Part shown: piece by piece, positions 33,444-42,949 of the stretch
How positions within the stretch are numbered: the first letter of the stretch is position 1
How the letters are laid out: each line of letters opens with the position of its first letter
Assembly: GCF_024171565.1 (NCBI RefSeq)
Contig: NZ_JALJZZ010000005.1
Coordinates: 62,001 to 126,000 of the forward strand
Origin: Okibacterium sp. HSC-33S16
Lineage (GTDB): Bacteria > Actinomycetota > Actinomycetes > Actinomycetales > Microbacteriaceae
Direction: 5' to 3'
DNA length: 64,000 nucleotides
Translations under genes and position numbers: made by a program
Notes under the pieces: model-generated
Told to the model about the DNA's origin: nothing
What the model saw: the letters and a program-made list of their open reading frames with translations, nothing else
Database searches by the model: none

Positions 33444-35096
33444 ATGACGCTCATGCACACACACACCACGAAGACCGCCCCGCTCATCGCGGCAGGCATC
33501 GTCGCGATGCTCGCCCTCTCCGGCTGCTCCGCCGGAGGATCAATTGCGCCAGCCGCAGACGCCAAGCAACTCACGGGCGGCACGGTCTCATACGGTCACC
33601 AACAAGAGCCCGCGTGCGTCTACGGCGGCTGGATCGAACAGGCGTATCTCTCCTACCAGGTCCTCGATAACCTGCTCTCGCTCGATGAGAACCACAAGAT
33701 CGTTCCCTGGCTTGCCGAGACCTGGCAAGCGTCCGACGATCAGCTCAGCTGGACGTTCACGCTGAAGGATGGCGTCTCATTCACCGACGGAACCCCGGTC
33801 AATGCTGAAGCGATCGCCTACAACTTCGACTACTGGGCAAACGGCGGCAACAGCACCGCAGCCGTCTGGCTTGGCGGCTACTACGAGTCAGCCGAGGCGA
33901 TCGACGACCTCACCGTGAAGGTGAACCTCGCCAAGCCGTACCCGCTGTTCGCCGAGAACCTCACACAGTCCTACTTCGGCATCCAATCCAAGCAGGCGCT
34001 CGAGACCCGCACCGAAGAAGAGAACTGCGCAGCACCCATCGGCTCCGGCGCATTCACCGTCGGTGAGTGGAACCGGGGCGAGAACATCGAACTCATCCGC
34101 AACGACGACTACAACTCCGCACCGGCGAATGCCAAGCACGAGGGCCCGTCTTATGTCGAAAAGGTTGACTGGAAGTTCATCTCAGATGCGACCACACGCG
34201 TGTCCGCGCTCCGTGCCGGTGAGGCTGACGCCATCTACGACGTCCCGGCCATCGAGTGGGAGAGTGTCGGCGAGCAGGGCTACGAGCAGCTCAAGTACAT
34301 CACCCCTGGTCGCCCCCAGCAGATCAGCTTCAACACGGCCAAGGGCATTTTCACCGATGAGAACCTGCGCAAGGCATTCGTCTACAGCCTCGACCGCGAG
34401 AGCATCGTCGACACCATCGGTAAGGGAGTGATCCCCTACGAGGGCAACGGCGCGGTCAGCCAGTCAACACCCGGCTACAGCGAGAAAGCAGCGGATGCCT
34501 ACAGCTTCGATCTCGACAAGGCCAACAAACTCCTTGACGAGGCCGGCTGGACCGAGCGCGACGACGACGGCTATCGGGTCAAGGACGGCGAGACCCTCGA
34601 CGTCCAGTTCCCCTACGCGGCAGGGCGCATCATCAACGCCGACGGCGCCGCGATTCTTCAGGGCGTTCAAGAGCAGGCGAAGGCCGCTGGATTCAAGGTC
34701 GACCTCATCCCGATTCCGGCGAGCGCGGCAGCGTCCGGAAAGTACTCGGGTGAAGACGGCTACGACATCTCCGTCGGTTACTGGACCAGCGTGAACGCGG
34801 GAATCCAGTACATTATCTGGCGCCAGAACCTCCAGGAAAGCCCCAACCCGTCGAACGCCGCGTTCTACAACGACCCCGCGCTCGAGGACCTCATCATCCG
34901 CGCCAACTCGGCGCTCGAGACGGACGAACAGAACGCGCTCTACGCCGAGGCACAGGAATACATCGCCGACCGGGCGCTGTCGGTCGGGCTCTATGACCGG
35001 CTCTCCACTCTGGCCGTGAACCCGAGCCTCAAGGACGTCTGGCAGGAAAGCTCGCAGGGAGGACCGGTGTTCCATGACGCATACTTTGTTGGCTAG
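33444..35096 (+). CDS. ABC transporter solute-binding lipoprotein, family 5 (peptide/nickel type)
   Basis: A 550-aa lipoprotein. Signal peptide with lipobox LSGC and lipidated Cys28. The mature part has the family-5 order: LSYQVLDNLLSLDENHKIVPWLAETW, FTLKDGVSFTDGTPVNAEAI and NLRKAFVYSLDRESIV. Family-5 proteins bind peptides, nickel, opines or, in sulfur loci, organosulfur compounds. The first ATG (33444) sits directly after AAAGG, so the ATG at 33453 with better spacing may be the true start; both keep the signal peptide. First gene of a five-gene operon with every junction overlapping. Confidence 0.88.
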   Translation: MTLMHTHTTKTAPLIAAGIVAMLALSGCSAGGSIAPAADAKQLTGGTVSYGHQQEPACVYGGWIEQAYLSYQVLDNLLSLDENHKIVPWLAETWQASDDQLSWTFTLKDGVSFTDGTPVNAEAIAYNFDYWANGGNSTAAVWLGGYYESAEAIDDLTVKVNLAKPYPLFAENLTQSYFGIQSKQALETRTEEENCAAPIGSGAFTVGEWNRGENIELIRNDDYNSAPANAKHEGPSYVEKVDWKFISDATTRVSALRAGEADAIYDVPAIEWESVGEQGYEQLKYITPGRPQQISFNTAKGIFTDENLRKAFVYSLDRESIVDTIGKGVIPYEGNGAVSQSTPGYSEKAADAYSFDLDKANKLLDEAGWTERDDDGYRVKDGETLDVQFPYAAGRIINADGAAILQGVQEQAKAAGFKVDLIPIPASAAASGKYSGEDGYDISVGYWTSVNAGIQYIIWRQNLQESPNPSNAAFYNDPALEDLIIRANSALETDEQNALYAEAQEYIADRALSVGLYDRLSTLAVNPSLKDVWQESSQGGPVFHDAYFVG

Positions 35097-36081
35097 AAAA
35101 GCGGATGCTCCGGCTCCAGCACGCGGACGCCTCACTGTCAGCCCCCGCACTCGTTCCGTTATCGACAAGCTCATCGGTGCCGTTGTTGTTCTGTGGGGCG
35201 CGGCAACCGCCGCGTTCCTGGCCCAGATCGCTCTGCCCGGCGATCGGGCAACCACCATCCTCAATGTCCGGTCGGGCCAGACTCAGTTGCGCACTCCGGA
35301 GGAACTCGCTCCGATCAACGCCGAGTACGGCCTGCAGAACCCGATCGTCGTGCAGTACCTCGACTACATCGGCGGCCTCCTGCGTGGCGACCTCGGGATC
35401 TCGTACCAGCAGCACCGCCCAGTGTGGGGCATCATCGCCGAGCAGGTGGGCGCAACGCTCACCCTGACCGCTGTGACGCTCGTCCTCGCCTGGCTGATCA
35501 TGGTCTTCTGGGTCACGCTGACGGCCGGACGCAGCTCGAGGATCCGTGCGCTCGGGTCCGGAGTTGACACAGTAACCGCCGGCCTCCCGCCGTACTGGCT
35601 CGGCATCATCCTCCTGCTCGTGTTTGCGCTCGGGCTGGGATGGTTCCCGGTGATCGGCGGAGCTGGCGCCAACGGAATCGTGCTGCCGGCCCTCACCCTG
35701 GCCATCCCGCTCGCCGGGTTCATGGGCCAGGCGACTCGCACCGAGTTCGAACGGTCGCTCGACGCCCCGTTCATCGTCACCGCCAGGATGCGAGGAATGG
35801 GTGACCTCAGCATCCGTCTCCGTCACGTGCTTCGGCATGCCGTGCTTCCCGCGGTGACCTTGTCTGGGTGGGCTATTGGCTCGACGATTTCTGGTGCCGT
35901 AATCGCCGAGTCGCTCTTCACTCGGCCTGGAATTGGCCGCGTGCTCATTGCCGCTGTCGACTCCCAGGATCTTCCCGTCGTCACCGGGATCGTGGTGCTC
36001 GTGGCCGCCGCCTACGTCATCACGAACCTCCTGGTCGACCTCGCGTACATCGTCATCGACCCAAGGATGAAGAACTCATGA
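35074..36081 (+). CDS. ABC transporter permease (DppB-like)
   Basis: A 335-aa permease with six membrane helices. The long first periplasmic loop, TPEELAPINAEYGLQNPIVVQYLDYIGGLLRGDLG in character, is diagnostic of DppB/OppB proteins. The ATP-binding-protein contact loop is around EFERSLDAPFIVTARMRGM. It overlaps the end of the solute-binding gene by 23 bp. With the next gene it forms the heterodimeric channel. Confidence 0.9.
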   Translation: MTHTLLARKADAPAPARGRLTVSPRTRSVIDKLIGAVVVLWGAATAAFLAQIALPGDRATTILNVRSGQTQLRTPEELAPINAEYGLQNPIVVQYLDYIGGLLRGDLGISYQQHRPVWGIIAEQVGATLTLTAVTLVLAWLIMVFWVTLTAGRSSRIRALGSGVDTVTAGLPPYWLGIILLLVFALGLGWFPVIGGAGANGIVLPALTLAIPLAGFMGQATRTEFERSLDAPFIVTARMRGMGDLSIRLRHVLRHAVLPAVTLSGWAIGSTISGAVIAESLFTRPGIGRVLIAAVDSQDLPVVTGIVVLVAAAYVITNLLVDLAYIVIDPRMKNS

Positions 36082-36932
36082 CCGCAGTCAGCGAACGGAC
36101 CGTCACAGCGGTCGCCCGCAAGCGACGGATTTCCGTCGGCTTCACCGCTTCGGCGATCACATTGGCCATCTTTGTGGTCGCCGCCCTGGCGCCAAACATC
36201 CTCAGCACCCAGGACCCGCTGGCCATGGACTTCACCCAGGCCTTGCAGTCCCCATCACTGGCGCACTGGTTCGGCACAGATGAATCCGGCAGAGACCTGT
36301 TCAGCCGCGTCGTTTACGGCACCAGGGAGTCACTGGCGATCGGTGTTGGTGCTGCAGGCCTCGCCATCCTCGTCGCCCTTGTGCTCGGGTCAATCGCTGC
36401 TCTCGCCGGTCGCATCCCCGCGGGAATCGTCAATCGGCTGATCGAGGTGCTCTTCGCATTCCCGACACTGCTCCTGGCATTGCTTCTCGTATCTGTTCTC
36501 GGGGCCTCACCGATCACGCTGGTCATCTCCGTTGGTCTTGGCTCGGCACCCGGCTACGCGCGAATGGTGCGCGGCCAGATTCTGTCGTCGAAGAATTCCG
36601 GTTATGTCGAGGCCGCCCGCGCCCTCGGGCACTCCCGGTTCACCATCTTCCGCCAGCACATTCTTCCCAATGCGCTTCGACCGCTCATCGCCATCTTCAC
36701 CATGGGTGTTGGACAGTCGATTGTCTGGGCCTCGGGCATGGCATTCATCGGCCTCGGCGTCGCTCCACCGTCCTCAGAATGGGGCGCGCTGCTCGACGCC
36801 GGCCGGGCGTACATCACCCAGGCGAGCTGGCTGGTTGTTTTGCCCGGCTTCGTCATCGTGGTTCTCGCCCTCGCGGCAACCACTCTCGGAAAACACATCC
36901 AGTCCTCCCTCGAGAAAGGTGAGACAGCATGA
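36078..36932 (+). CDS. ABC transporter permease (DppC-like)
   Basis: A 284-aa permease. It shows the DppC hallmark GTDESGRDLFSRVVYGTRESL after the first helix and the EAA loop YVEAARALGHSRFTIFRQHILPNALRPL. The ATG at 36078 overlaps the previous stop (ATGA); a longer frame from 35868 lies inside the DppB-like gene and is a shadow. Partner of the upstream permease. Confidence 0.9.
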   Translation: MTAVSERTVTAVARKRRISVGFTASAITLAIFVVAALAPNILSTQDPLAMDFTQALQSPSLAHWFGTDESGRDLFSRVVYGTRESLAIGVGAAGLAILVALVLGSIAALAGRIPAGIVNRLIEVLFAFPTLLLALLLVSVLGASPITLVISVGLGSAPGYARMVRGQILSSKNSGYVEAARALGHSRFTIFRQHILPNALRPLIAIFTMGVGQSIVWASGMAFIGLGVAPPSSEWGALLDAGRAYITQASWLVVLPGFVIVVLALAATTLGKHIQSSLEKGETA

Positions 36933-38680
36933 CGATCCTTGATATCGACACCGAACAGCGCACGAACCAGCTCGACTCCACACCGCCAGTGCGCCTGAGC
37001 GTTGACAATCTGAACGTTGGGTTCGAACGCCATGGTTCAGTGCGCCCCGTCGTGAAGAACGTTTCCTTCGACCTGCGCGAAGGCCAATGCGTCGCGATCG
37101 TCGGTGAGTCCGGATCAGGAAAGAGTGTCACAGCGCGCACCCTCGTTGGCCTGACCGGTGGCAACGCCGTAGTCGACGCCGACGCCCTCCGCCTCGGTGA
37201 CGAGAACCTCACAGCGCTGTCACCCAAGCGGTGGCGGTCGATTCGAGGTCGGCGCATCGGCTTCATCCTGCAGGACGCCCTGGTGTCGCTCGATCCACTG
37301 CGCCCGGTCGGCAAAGAAATCGAGGAGGCGCTCAAGCTGCACGGTTGGGGCGATCGCACCAGCCGGAAACGCAAGGTCATCGACCTGCTCACCAGTGTCG
37401 GAGTGCCGTCGCCGGAAAATCGGTCTCGACAGCGACCCGATGAACTCTCCGGCGGGCTCCGACAACGAGCACTCATCGCGTCGGCACTCGCTTTGGATCC
37501 CGAGATCGTGATCGCCGATGAACCCACCACAGCACTCGACGTGACTGTGCAGGCCCAGGTCCTCCAGCTTCTTGAAGAGATGAAGCAGCGCGGAACCTCG
37601 ATCATCCTGATCAGTCACGACCTGTCAGTGGTGGCGCACCTCGCTGACCACATCCTCGTGATGAGCGGTGGAGAAGTGGTGGAGCAGGGAAGCGCACATG
37701 AGATCCTGACCGCGCCGAAGCATCCGTACACACAAAGCCTCATCAACGCTGTGCCGTCCCGCGAGACCCGCGGCACCCGGTTGGCGCCCGCAACCGGGGT
37801 GGCGCCTGTACACACCGCTGCGCATGCCAATGACGAGCACGCCGGGTTTGACGGGCCCGTTCTCGAGGCCGAGGGGCTTGTGAAAAACTTCACGGCACCG
37901 GACGGGACGCTGACCACCGCGGTGAATAACGTGTCGTTTACCCTCGGGAGGGGCGAGACGCTCGGTATTGTCGGCGAATCCGGCTCAGGCAAGTCGACAA
38001 CGGCCCGAATCGCGCTCGCGCTGGACACGGCGGATGCCGGAACGGTGCGGCTGCTCGGTCAGGACTGGTCGGCCGTTCCGGAGACGAAACGCCGTCGGCT
38101 ACGGAAACAAATCTCGGTGGTCTACCAGGACCCGCTGAGCTCGTTCGACCCGCGCTGGAATGTCGAGCGCATCCTCCTCGACAGCCTGCCGGCCGGGGCG
38201 TTCGCGACAGCGACCGCTCGACGGGAGCGCGTACTCGCGCTGCTGGCCCAGGTGGGACTACCCGACTCGGTGGTGCACCGGTTCCCGCTGCAACTCTCCG
38301 GGGGGCAGCGCCAGCGCGTCGCGATCGCCCGCGCATTGGCCCCGTCACCCTCGATCGTCGTGCTCGACGAGGCGGTGTCAGCACTCGACGTTTCGATTCA
38401 GGCGCAGATCCTCGACCTGCTCGTCGACCTGCAGAAGGAGTTCGGCCTCAGTTACCTCTTTATCTCGCACGACCTCGGAGTCATCAGCCATCTCAGCGAC
38501 CGGGTGCTCGTCATGAAGGACGGGGTGGTCGTTGAATCCGGTGATGCCGACCAGATCTTCACCCGCCCGGCGCACCCGTACACCCAGGAACTCCTTGGCG
38601 CGTTGCCAACGCTCGACGAAAGTCACACCGTCGCCGGAGCATCCGTCTCTCCCTCATCCAGCACAGAAGGACAAGAATGA
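36929..38680 (+). CDS. Double ABC ATPase (DppD-DppF fusion)
   Basis: A 583-aa protein with two complete ATPase units. First: Walker A GESGSGKS near 51-58, signature LSGGLRQRA, Walker B EIVIADEPTTALD. Second: GESGSGKST near 350, signature LSGGQRQRVAIARAL, Walker B SIVVLDEAVSALD. Fusion of the two energising subunits is common in this transporter class. The first signature has Leu where Gln is usual, and the second Walker B has Ala-Val in place of Pro-Thr/Val, small variants that do not remove key residues. It is coupled to both neighbours by 4-bp overlaps. Confidence 0.93.
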   Translation: MTILDIDTEQRTNQLDSTPPVRLSVDNLNVGFERHGSVRPVVKNVSFDLREGQCVAIVGESGSGKSVTARTLVGLTGGNAVVDADALRLGDENLTALSPKRWRSIRGRRIGFILQDALVSLDPLRPVGKEIEEALKLHGWGDRTSRKRKVIDLLTSVGVPSPENRSRQRPDELSGGLRQRALIASALALDPEIVIADEPTTALDVTVQAQVLQLLEEMKQRGTSIILISHDLSVVAHLADHILVMSGGEVVEQGSAHEILTAPKHPYTQSLINAVPSRETRGTRLAPATGVAPVHTAAHANDEHAGFDGPVLEAEGLVKNFTAPDGTLTTAVNNVSFTLGRGETLGIVGESGSGKSTTARIALALDTADAGTVRLLGQDWSAVPETKRRRLRKQISVVYQDPLSSFDPRWNVERILLDSLPAGAFATATARRERVLALLAQVGLPDSVVHRFPLQLSGGQRQRVAIARALAPSPSIVVLDEAVSALDVSIQAQILDLLVDLQKEFGLSYLFISHDLGVISHLSDRVLVMKDGVVVESGDADQIFTRPAHPYTQELLGALPTLDESHTVAGASVSPSSSTEGQE

Positions 38681-40119
38681 CCTCCCCGCGTAAACCCCTG
38701 CACTTCAACGCGTTCGTGATGAACACGAACTCGCACATCAATCACGGCCAGTGGCGTCGGCCAGACGCGCAGCAGACCGAATTCAACGACGTGAACACCT
38801 GGATCGAGCTGGCGCGCCTGCTCGAGGACGCGAAGTTCGACGCAATGTTCTTCGCCGACGTCTCCGGCCACTATGGCGATGCCGACGCCGACTACGAGGT
38901 GTACGTGCGTCATGGGCTGCAGATTCCGAGCAATGACCCGACCGTCCTGCTCGGAGCGTTGGCCGTGGTTACCGAGAACATCGGACTCGCGCTGACCTCG
39001 AACGTGATGCAGAACCACCCGTTCAACTTCGCCCGCCAGGTGTCGACGCTCGACCACATCTCGAACGGCCGGATCGCGTGGAACATCGTCACCGGAACGC
39101 AGGACAACGGCGCGCGCAACTACGGACTGCCGAAGCTCACCGACCACACCGAGCGGTATCGCTGGGCGGAAGAATACGTCGATGTGACCTACAAGCTGTG
39201 GGAGGGCTCGTGGGATGAGGGCGCCCTGCTCAAGGACAAGGAACAGGGGCTCTACTCCGACCCCAGCAAGGTGCACAAGATTTACCACGAGGGCGAGCGT
39301 TACCGGGTCGAGGGTCCGCACCTGCCGTCGCCGTCGCCCCAGCGCACGCCGCTGTTGTTCCAGGCCGGGTCGTCAGGCTCTGGGCTCGGCTTCGCGGCAC
39401 GGAACGCCGAAGCCGTGTTCATCATCTCGCCGACCCCGGAGGCTGCGGGCGCCCAGATCGCGGAGACCCGCCGCCTGGCTGTCGAGGCCGGACGCAACCC
39501 CGACGACATCAAGTTCTTCCCCGGGCTGAGCTTCATCATCGGCGACACGGAGGAAGAGGCGCAGCAGAAGGCGCGCGAATACGACGGGTACGTGAGCGTC
39601 GAGGGTTTCCTGGCGCACGCCGCCATGGTCGACAGCGAAGGCCGCGTCTACGACCCGGAGACGCCGATCAAGGATGTCGACACAAACACCACGAAGGGGT
39701 TCCTCGAGTGGGCGGCGATCGCCATCCCCGACCGTGAACCCACCCTTCGCGATCTGGTGCTACAGCGTGCGAACATCAACCGCGTCGTGGGAACGCCCGA
39801 GCAGATCGCTGACGAGCTTGAGCGCTGGCAGGACGCCGGAGTCGACGGCATCAACGTGATCAACTGGGTGATCCCCGGCTCGTTCGCCGAGTTCGCCGAC
39901 AAGGTGCTACCCGTTCTGCGCGAGCGCGGACTGGCCCAGAAGGAGTACGCACCCGGCACCCTGCGCGAGAAACTCTTCGGGCAGCCGCGCCTCAACGACC
40001 GGCACCCGGCGGCCGCTTACCGCGGCGCGTTCGCGAACGGACCGACCACGTGGGACGAGGCCGACGAGAAGCGCCGGGCCGAGGCGTCGGCCGAGGCAGA
40101 AGCAGTCGTCGCCTCGTAG
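38677..40119 (+). CDS. FMN-dependent luciferase-like monooxygenase (NtaA/SnaA/DszA family)
   Basis: A 480-aa TIM-barrel flavin monooxygenase. LHFNAFVMNTNSHINHGQWRRPDA starts the family fold. Also present are SNVMQNHPFNFARQVSTLDHISNGRIAWNIVTG and the FMN-phosphate segment LFQAGSSGSG. Members split C-S or C-N bonds of sulfones, nitrilotriacetate and related compounds with reduced FMN and oxygen. It is the last gene of the ABC operon (4-bp overlap), so it should act on the imported compound, with the DszC-like enzyme across the divergent promoter. A terminator shared with the convergent amylase gene follows. Confidence 0.9.
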   Translation: MTSPRKPLHFNAFVMNTNSHINHGQWRRPDAQQTEFNDVNTWIELARLLEDAKFDAMFFADVSGHYGDADADYEVYVRHGLQIPSNDPTVLLGALAVVTENIGLALTSNVMQNHPFNFARQVSTLDHISNGRIAWNIVTGTQDNGARNYGLPKLTDHTERYRWAEEYVDVTYKLWEGSWDEGALLKDKEQGLYSDPSKVHKIYHEGERYRVEGPHLPSPSPQRTPLLFQAGSSGSGLGFAARNAEAVFIISPTPEAAGAQIAETRRLAVEAGRNPDDIKFFPGLSFIIGDTEEEAQQKAREYDGYVSVEGFLAHAAMVDSEGRVYDPETPIKDVDTNTTKGFLEWAAIAIPDREPTLRDLVLQRANINRVVGTPEQIADELERWQDAGVDGINVINWVIPGSFAEFADKVLPVLRERGLAQKEYAPGTLREKLFGQPRLNDRHPAAAYRGAFANGPTTWDEADEKRRAEASAEAEAVVAS

Positions 40120-40135
40120 ACAGGTGAAATAGACG

Positions 40136-40175
40136 AGCGGATGCCGTCCCTGCTGCGTGCGGGATGGCATCCGCT
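40136..40175. terminator. Bidirectional terminator between the monooxygenase and amylase genes
   Basis: AGCGGATGCCGTCCC (40136-40150) pairs with GGGATGGCATCCGCT (40161-40175), one wobble pair, 10-nt loop. It lies between convergent genes. Confidence 0.8.
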
Positions 40176-40177
40176 GG

Positions 40178-42019
40178 TCACAAAATGGGCGAGAGCGTCG
40201 TTCCCTCAAGCTGCCATGCAGCGAAAACGGGCCCCGAACCCGACAGGTGGATGCCGTCGCTCTCGGACGTGAGCGACGCCGAACCGAAGAGCCGGGCGGC
40301 GGAGGGGACGTCGGCGACGGCATCGGGGTGCAGGGTGACGTCGAAATCGGAGCGCGCGGCCACGATGAGGATACTCTCGAACGCGTCCTCGCGAACGTAA
40401 ACGAGCACATCGTCGCCGACGTGCAACCAGCGCATGCCGCCGCCGTTGAGGGCCGAGTGCGCGCGGCGCAGTCCGATGAGCGTCGCGTAGAGGTCGATCC
40501 GCTCGCCTGCCTCATCAGCATGCGACCACGGCATCGGCGTTCGAGAGTGCTCACCGTCGATGCCCGTGAGCCCGAACTCGTCACCGGCAAAAACGACGGG
40601 GATACCGGGAAGGGTCATCGACATACCGAGCGCAACGGGGATGACGCCGTGCAGTGCGTGCGTGGCGAACCGCGGAGTGTCGTGGGTGTCGAGCGCGTTC
40701 ATGGTGGCGAGGCGGGTTTGCCACGGGAATCCCGCTGAGAACTGCCGGTGCGCGCGGTAGAACTGGCTGCCCGTGTAGGTCGGCATCGTCGACATGTTCA
40801 TGCCGAGGCCACCGCCTGCCGGAGTGTCCGGTTCGCTCAGCCAACCCCAGAGCGGCCGGGTGAAATTCGCGTAGGTCATGGCGCCGTGCCACGCGTCGCC
40901 CTGGAAGTCGGTCGATGCGTCGTTTGTCGATTCAGCAACAAGCAGGGTGTCGGCGTTCACGCCGATCATCGTGCGACGAATGGTGCGCCGCACGTCGGCG
41001 TTCAGGTCTTCGTCGGAGAACCGGCCCGTCATGTTGGCGACGTCGATGCGCCAGCCATCGAGCGCGAACGGCGGCTTCAGCCACTTCGCGACCACCGAGT
41101 CGTCGCCCTCGATGAAACGGCGGCGCAGCTCGGGCGAGCTCCAGTTGAACTTCGGCAGGCTCGGCACTCCGAGCCAGGACGCATAGGTCTCCTGCTCGTC
41201 ATCGAGCCAGTAGTAGAAGTCGCTTTCGATCGCTTCCGGATGCCGGTGGGCGGCCGCGAACCAGTCATGGGCATCGCCGGAATGATTGCTGGTCAGGTCG
41301 CCAATGACGCGAAGTCCGCGAGCATGCGCCGCGTCAACCAGACGGACGAGCGCCTCATCTCCGCCGAGCAACGGGTCGACGGCGTCGAAGTTTGACGCGT
41401 CATACCGGTGATTGGAGCGCCCAGCGAACACCGGGGTGAGGTAGATCGCGCTGACACCCAGTTTCTCAAGGTGGTCGAGGTGCAGGGTGATGCCGTCGAG
41501 GTCGCCACCGAAGAACTGCTGGGACCGCGCCGGTTGCTCGAGGGCAACCTCGTCGTCCCACTGCGCCGGAATCGCCCAATCGGGTAGCTCCCGCCGATCG
41601 GCTGCCGCGCTCCGCGCGAACCGGTCGGGGAAAACCTGGTAGAGCACGGTGCCCGCCGCCCAGGTCGGCGGTGCGGGGTGGCTCGTGAGCTTGAAGTCTT
41701 CACTGTCGAGCGTCTCGGTGTCGAAGACGCCCCTGGCGGTGATCCACAGGTCGATGCCGTCGCCGGTTCGCACGACCCACCGGTAGCCGTGCACCGGGTT
41801 CTCGATGAGCATGTCAGCCTGCCACCAGTCCCAGCCGGCGATGCTCGAGACGAGTGAGGCTTCGGCGAATCGGGGCTCGCGGTCAGGATTTGAGCGCACG
41901 CGAACAGCGCGAGGTGTGCCGAGCGTGTGTGGCACCCGAAGACGGACCTGAACCCACTCACCGAGTTCGGGAGACGGGTTCGAGACGTAGAGGGGTGACC
42001 CGTCGTGGTGAGGTTCCAT
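40178..42019 (-). CDS. GH13 neopullulanase/cyclomaltodextrinase-like glycosidase
   Basis: A 613-aa enzyme. Residues about 1-115 form an N-terminal beta domain of the kind in neopullulanases (CBM34-like), and the GH13 barrel runs from VLYQVFPDRFARS at about 126. Catalytic residues: nucleophile Asp326 (DGWRIDVANM), acid/base Glu363 (LLVAESTND) and Asp447 (LDTHDTPR). No signal peptide, so it acts in the cytoplasm on imported maltodextrins. It lies 9 bp after malG as the last gene of the malEFG transcript. Confidence 0.9.
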   Translation of the reverse strand: MEPHHDGSPLYVSNPSPELGEWVQVRLRVPHTLGTPRAVRVRSNPDREPRFAEASLVSSIAGWDWWQADMLIENPVHGYRWVVRTGDGIDLWITARGVFDTETLDSEDFKLTSHPAPPTWAAGTVLYQVFPDRFARSAAADRRELPDWAIPAQWDDEVALEQPARSQQFFGGDLDGITLHLDHLEKLGVSAIYLTPVFAGRSNHRYDASNFDAVDPLLGGDEALVRLVDAAHARGLRVIGDLTSNHSGDAHDWFAAAHRHPEAIESDFYYWLDDEQETYASWLGVPSLPKFNWSSPELRRRFIEGDDSVVAKWLKPPFALDGWRIDVANMTGRFSDEDLNADVRRTIRRTMIGVNADTLLVAESTNDASTDFQGDAWHGAMTYANFTRPLWGWLSEPDTPAGGGLGMNMSTMPTYTGSQFYRAHRQFSAGFPWQTRLATMNALDTHDTPRFATHALHGVIPVALGMSMTLPGIPVVFAGDEFGLTGIDGEHSRTPMPWSHADEAGERIDLYATLIGLRRAHSALNGGGMRWLHVGDDVLVYVREDAFESILIVAARSDFDVTLHPDAVADVPSAARLFGSASLTSESDGIHLSGSGPVFAAWQLEGTTLSPIL

Positions 42020-42028
42020 GTTCGACGA

Positions 42029-42949
42029 TTATTTCACGGCACCGGCGGTGAGGCCGGACACGATGTACTTCTGCAGATAGAGGAACAACGCCATCACGGG
42101 GATGGCCGCCAACACAGCACCCGCGGCGAAGACGCCCCAGTTGGTGGTGAACTCGTCCGACACGAATTGGTACAGACCAACGGCGAGCGTCTGCCGCTCT
42201 GGCGTCACGAGCACGACGCTCGAGATGACAAAGTCGTTGGTGGTGGCGATGAAGCTCAGCAGGCCGACGACAGCAAGAATCGGCGCAACCAGACGCAGGA
42301 TGATCGTGAAGAAAATCCGGGCGTGCCCCGCACCGTCAAGTTTCGCTGCCTCATCGAGCGAGGAGGGAACGGTATTGAAGAACCCGTACATCAGGTAGGT
42401 GTTCACCCCGAGCGCGCCACCGAGGTACACCATGATGAGCGCAATTTGATTGTCCAAACCGAGGATGGGAAAAATGTCACCCAGAGTCGTCAGCAACAGG
42501 AAGATCGCAACGACGGCGAGCAGTTGCGGAAAAATCTGCACGATCAACAGGGACAGCAGCCCGAAACGCCGACCGGCAAACCGCATCCGACTGAAACAGT
42601 ATGCCGCGAGCGCACCAAGGAAAACGGTGCCAACGGCTGTGGTCAGGCCAATGACCAGGGTGTTGATGAACCACGCACCGTACGGCCGCTGCGAGTTGGT
42701 GAAGAGTGTGACGTAGTTGTCGAACCCGAGCGAAGAGAACAAACCGTTCGATTGCAAAAGCGTGCCGTTGGGGTTGAGTGATGCGCTCAGCACATAGAGC
42801 AGCGGGAATACCGAAAACACGATCATGGCGATTCCGACAAGGTGCCGCCAGCCCGTTGCACGGAACCAGCGGGAAAGCCTGAAGGGCCGCTTCGCCGCGG
42901 CCGACGCTGCGGTTCTCGTGTGCTGAAGGACGGGAGTCGAGGTACTCAT
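42029..42949 (-). CDS. malG: Maltose/maltodextrin ABC permease MalG
   Basis: A 306-aa inner-membrane permease with six helices after a cytoplasmic N-terminus. The EAA loop for the ATPase contact reads SSLDEAAKLDGAGHARIFFTIILRLVAP. It ends KYIVSGLTAGAVK, the classic MalG C-terminus. The start overlaps the malF stop (TAATG). No ATPase gene is present; sugar ABC systems of this type often share an MsiK-type ATPase encoded elsewhere. Confidence 0.92.
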   Translation of the reverse strand: MSTSTPVLQHTRTAASAAAKRPFRLSRWFRATGWRHLVGIAMIVFSVFPLLYVLSASLNPNGTLLQSNGLFSSLGFDNYVTLFTNSQRPYGAWFINTLVIGLTTAVGTVFLGALAAYCFSRMRFAGRRFGLLSLLIVQIFPQLLAVVAIFLLLTTLGDIFPILGLDNQIALIMVYLGGALGVNTYLMYGFFNTVPSSLDEAAKLDGAGHARIFFTIILRLVAPILAVVGLLSFIATTNDFVISSVVLVTPERQTLAVGLYQFVSDEFTTNWGVFAAGAVLAAIPVMALFLYLQKYIVSGLTAGAVK

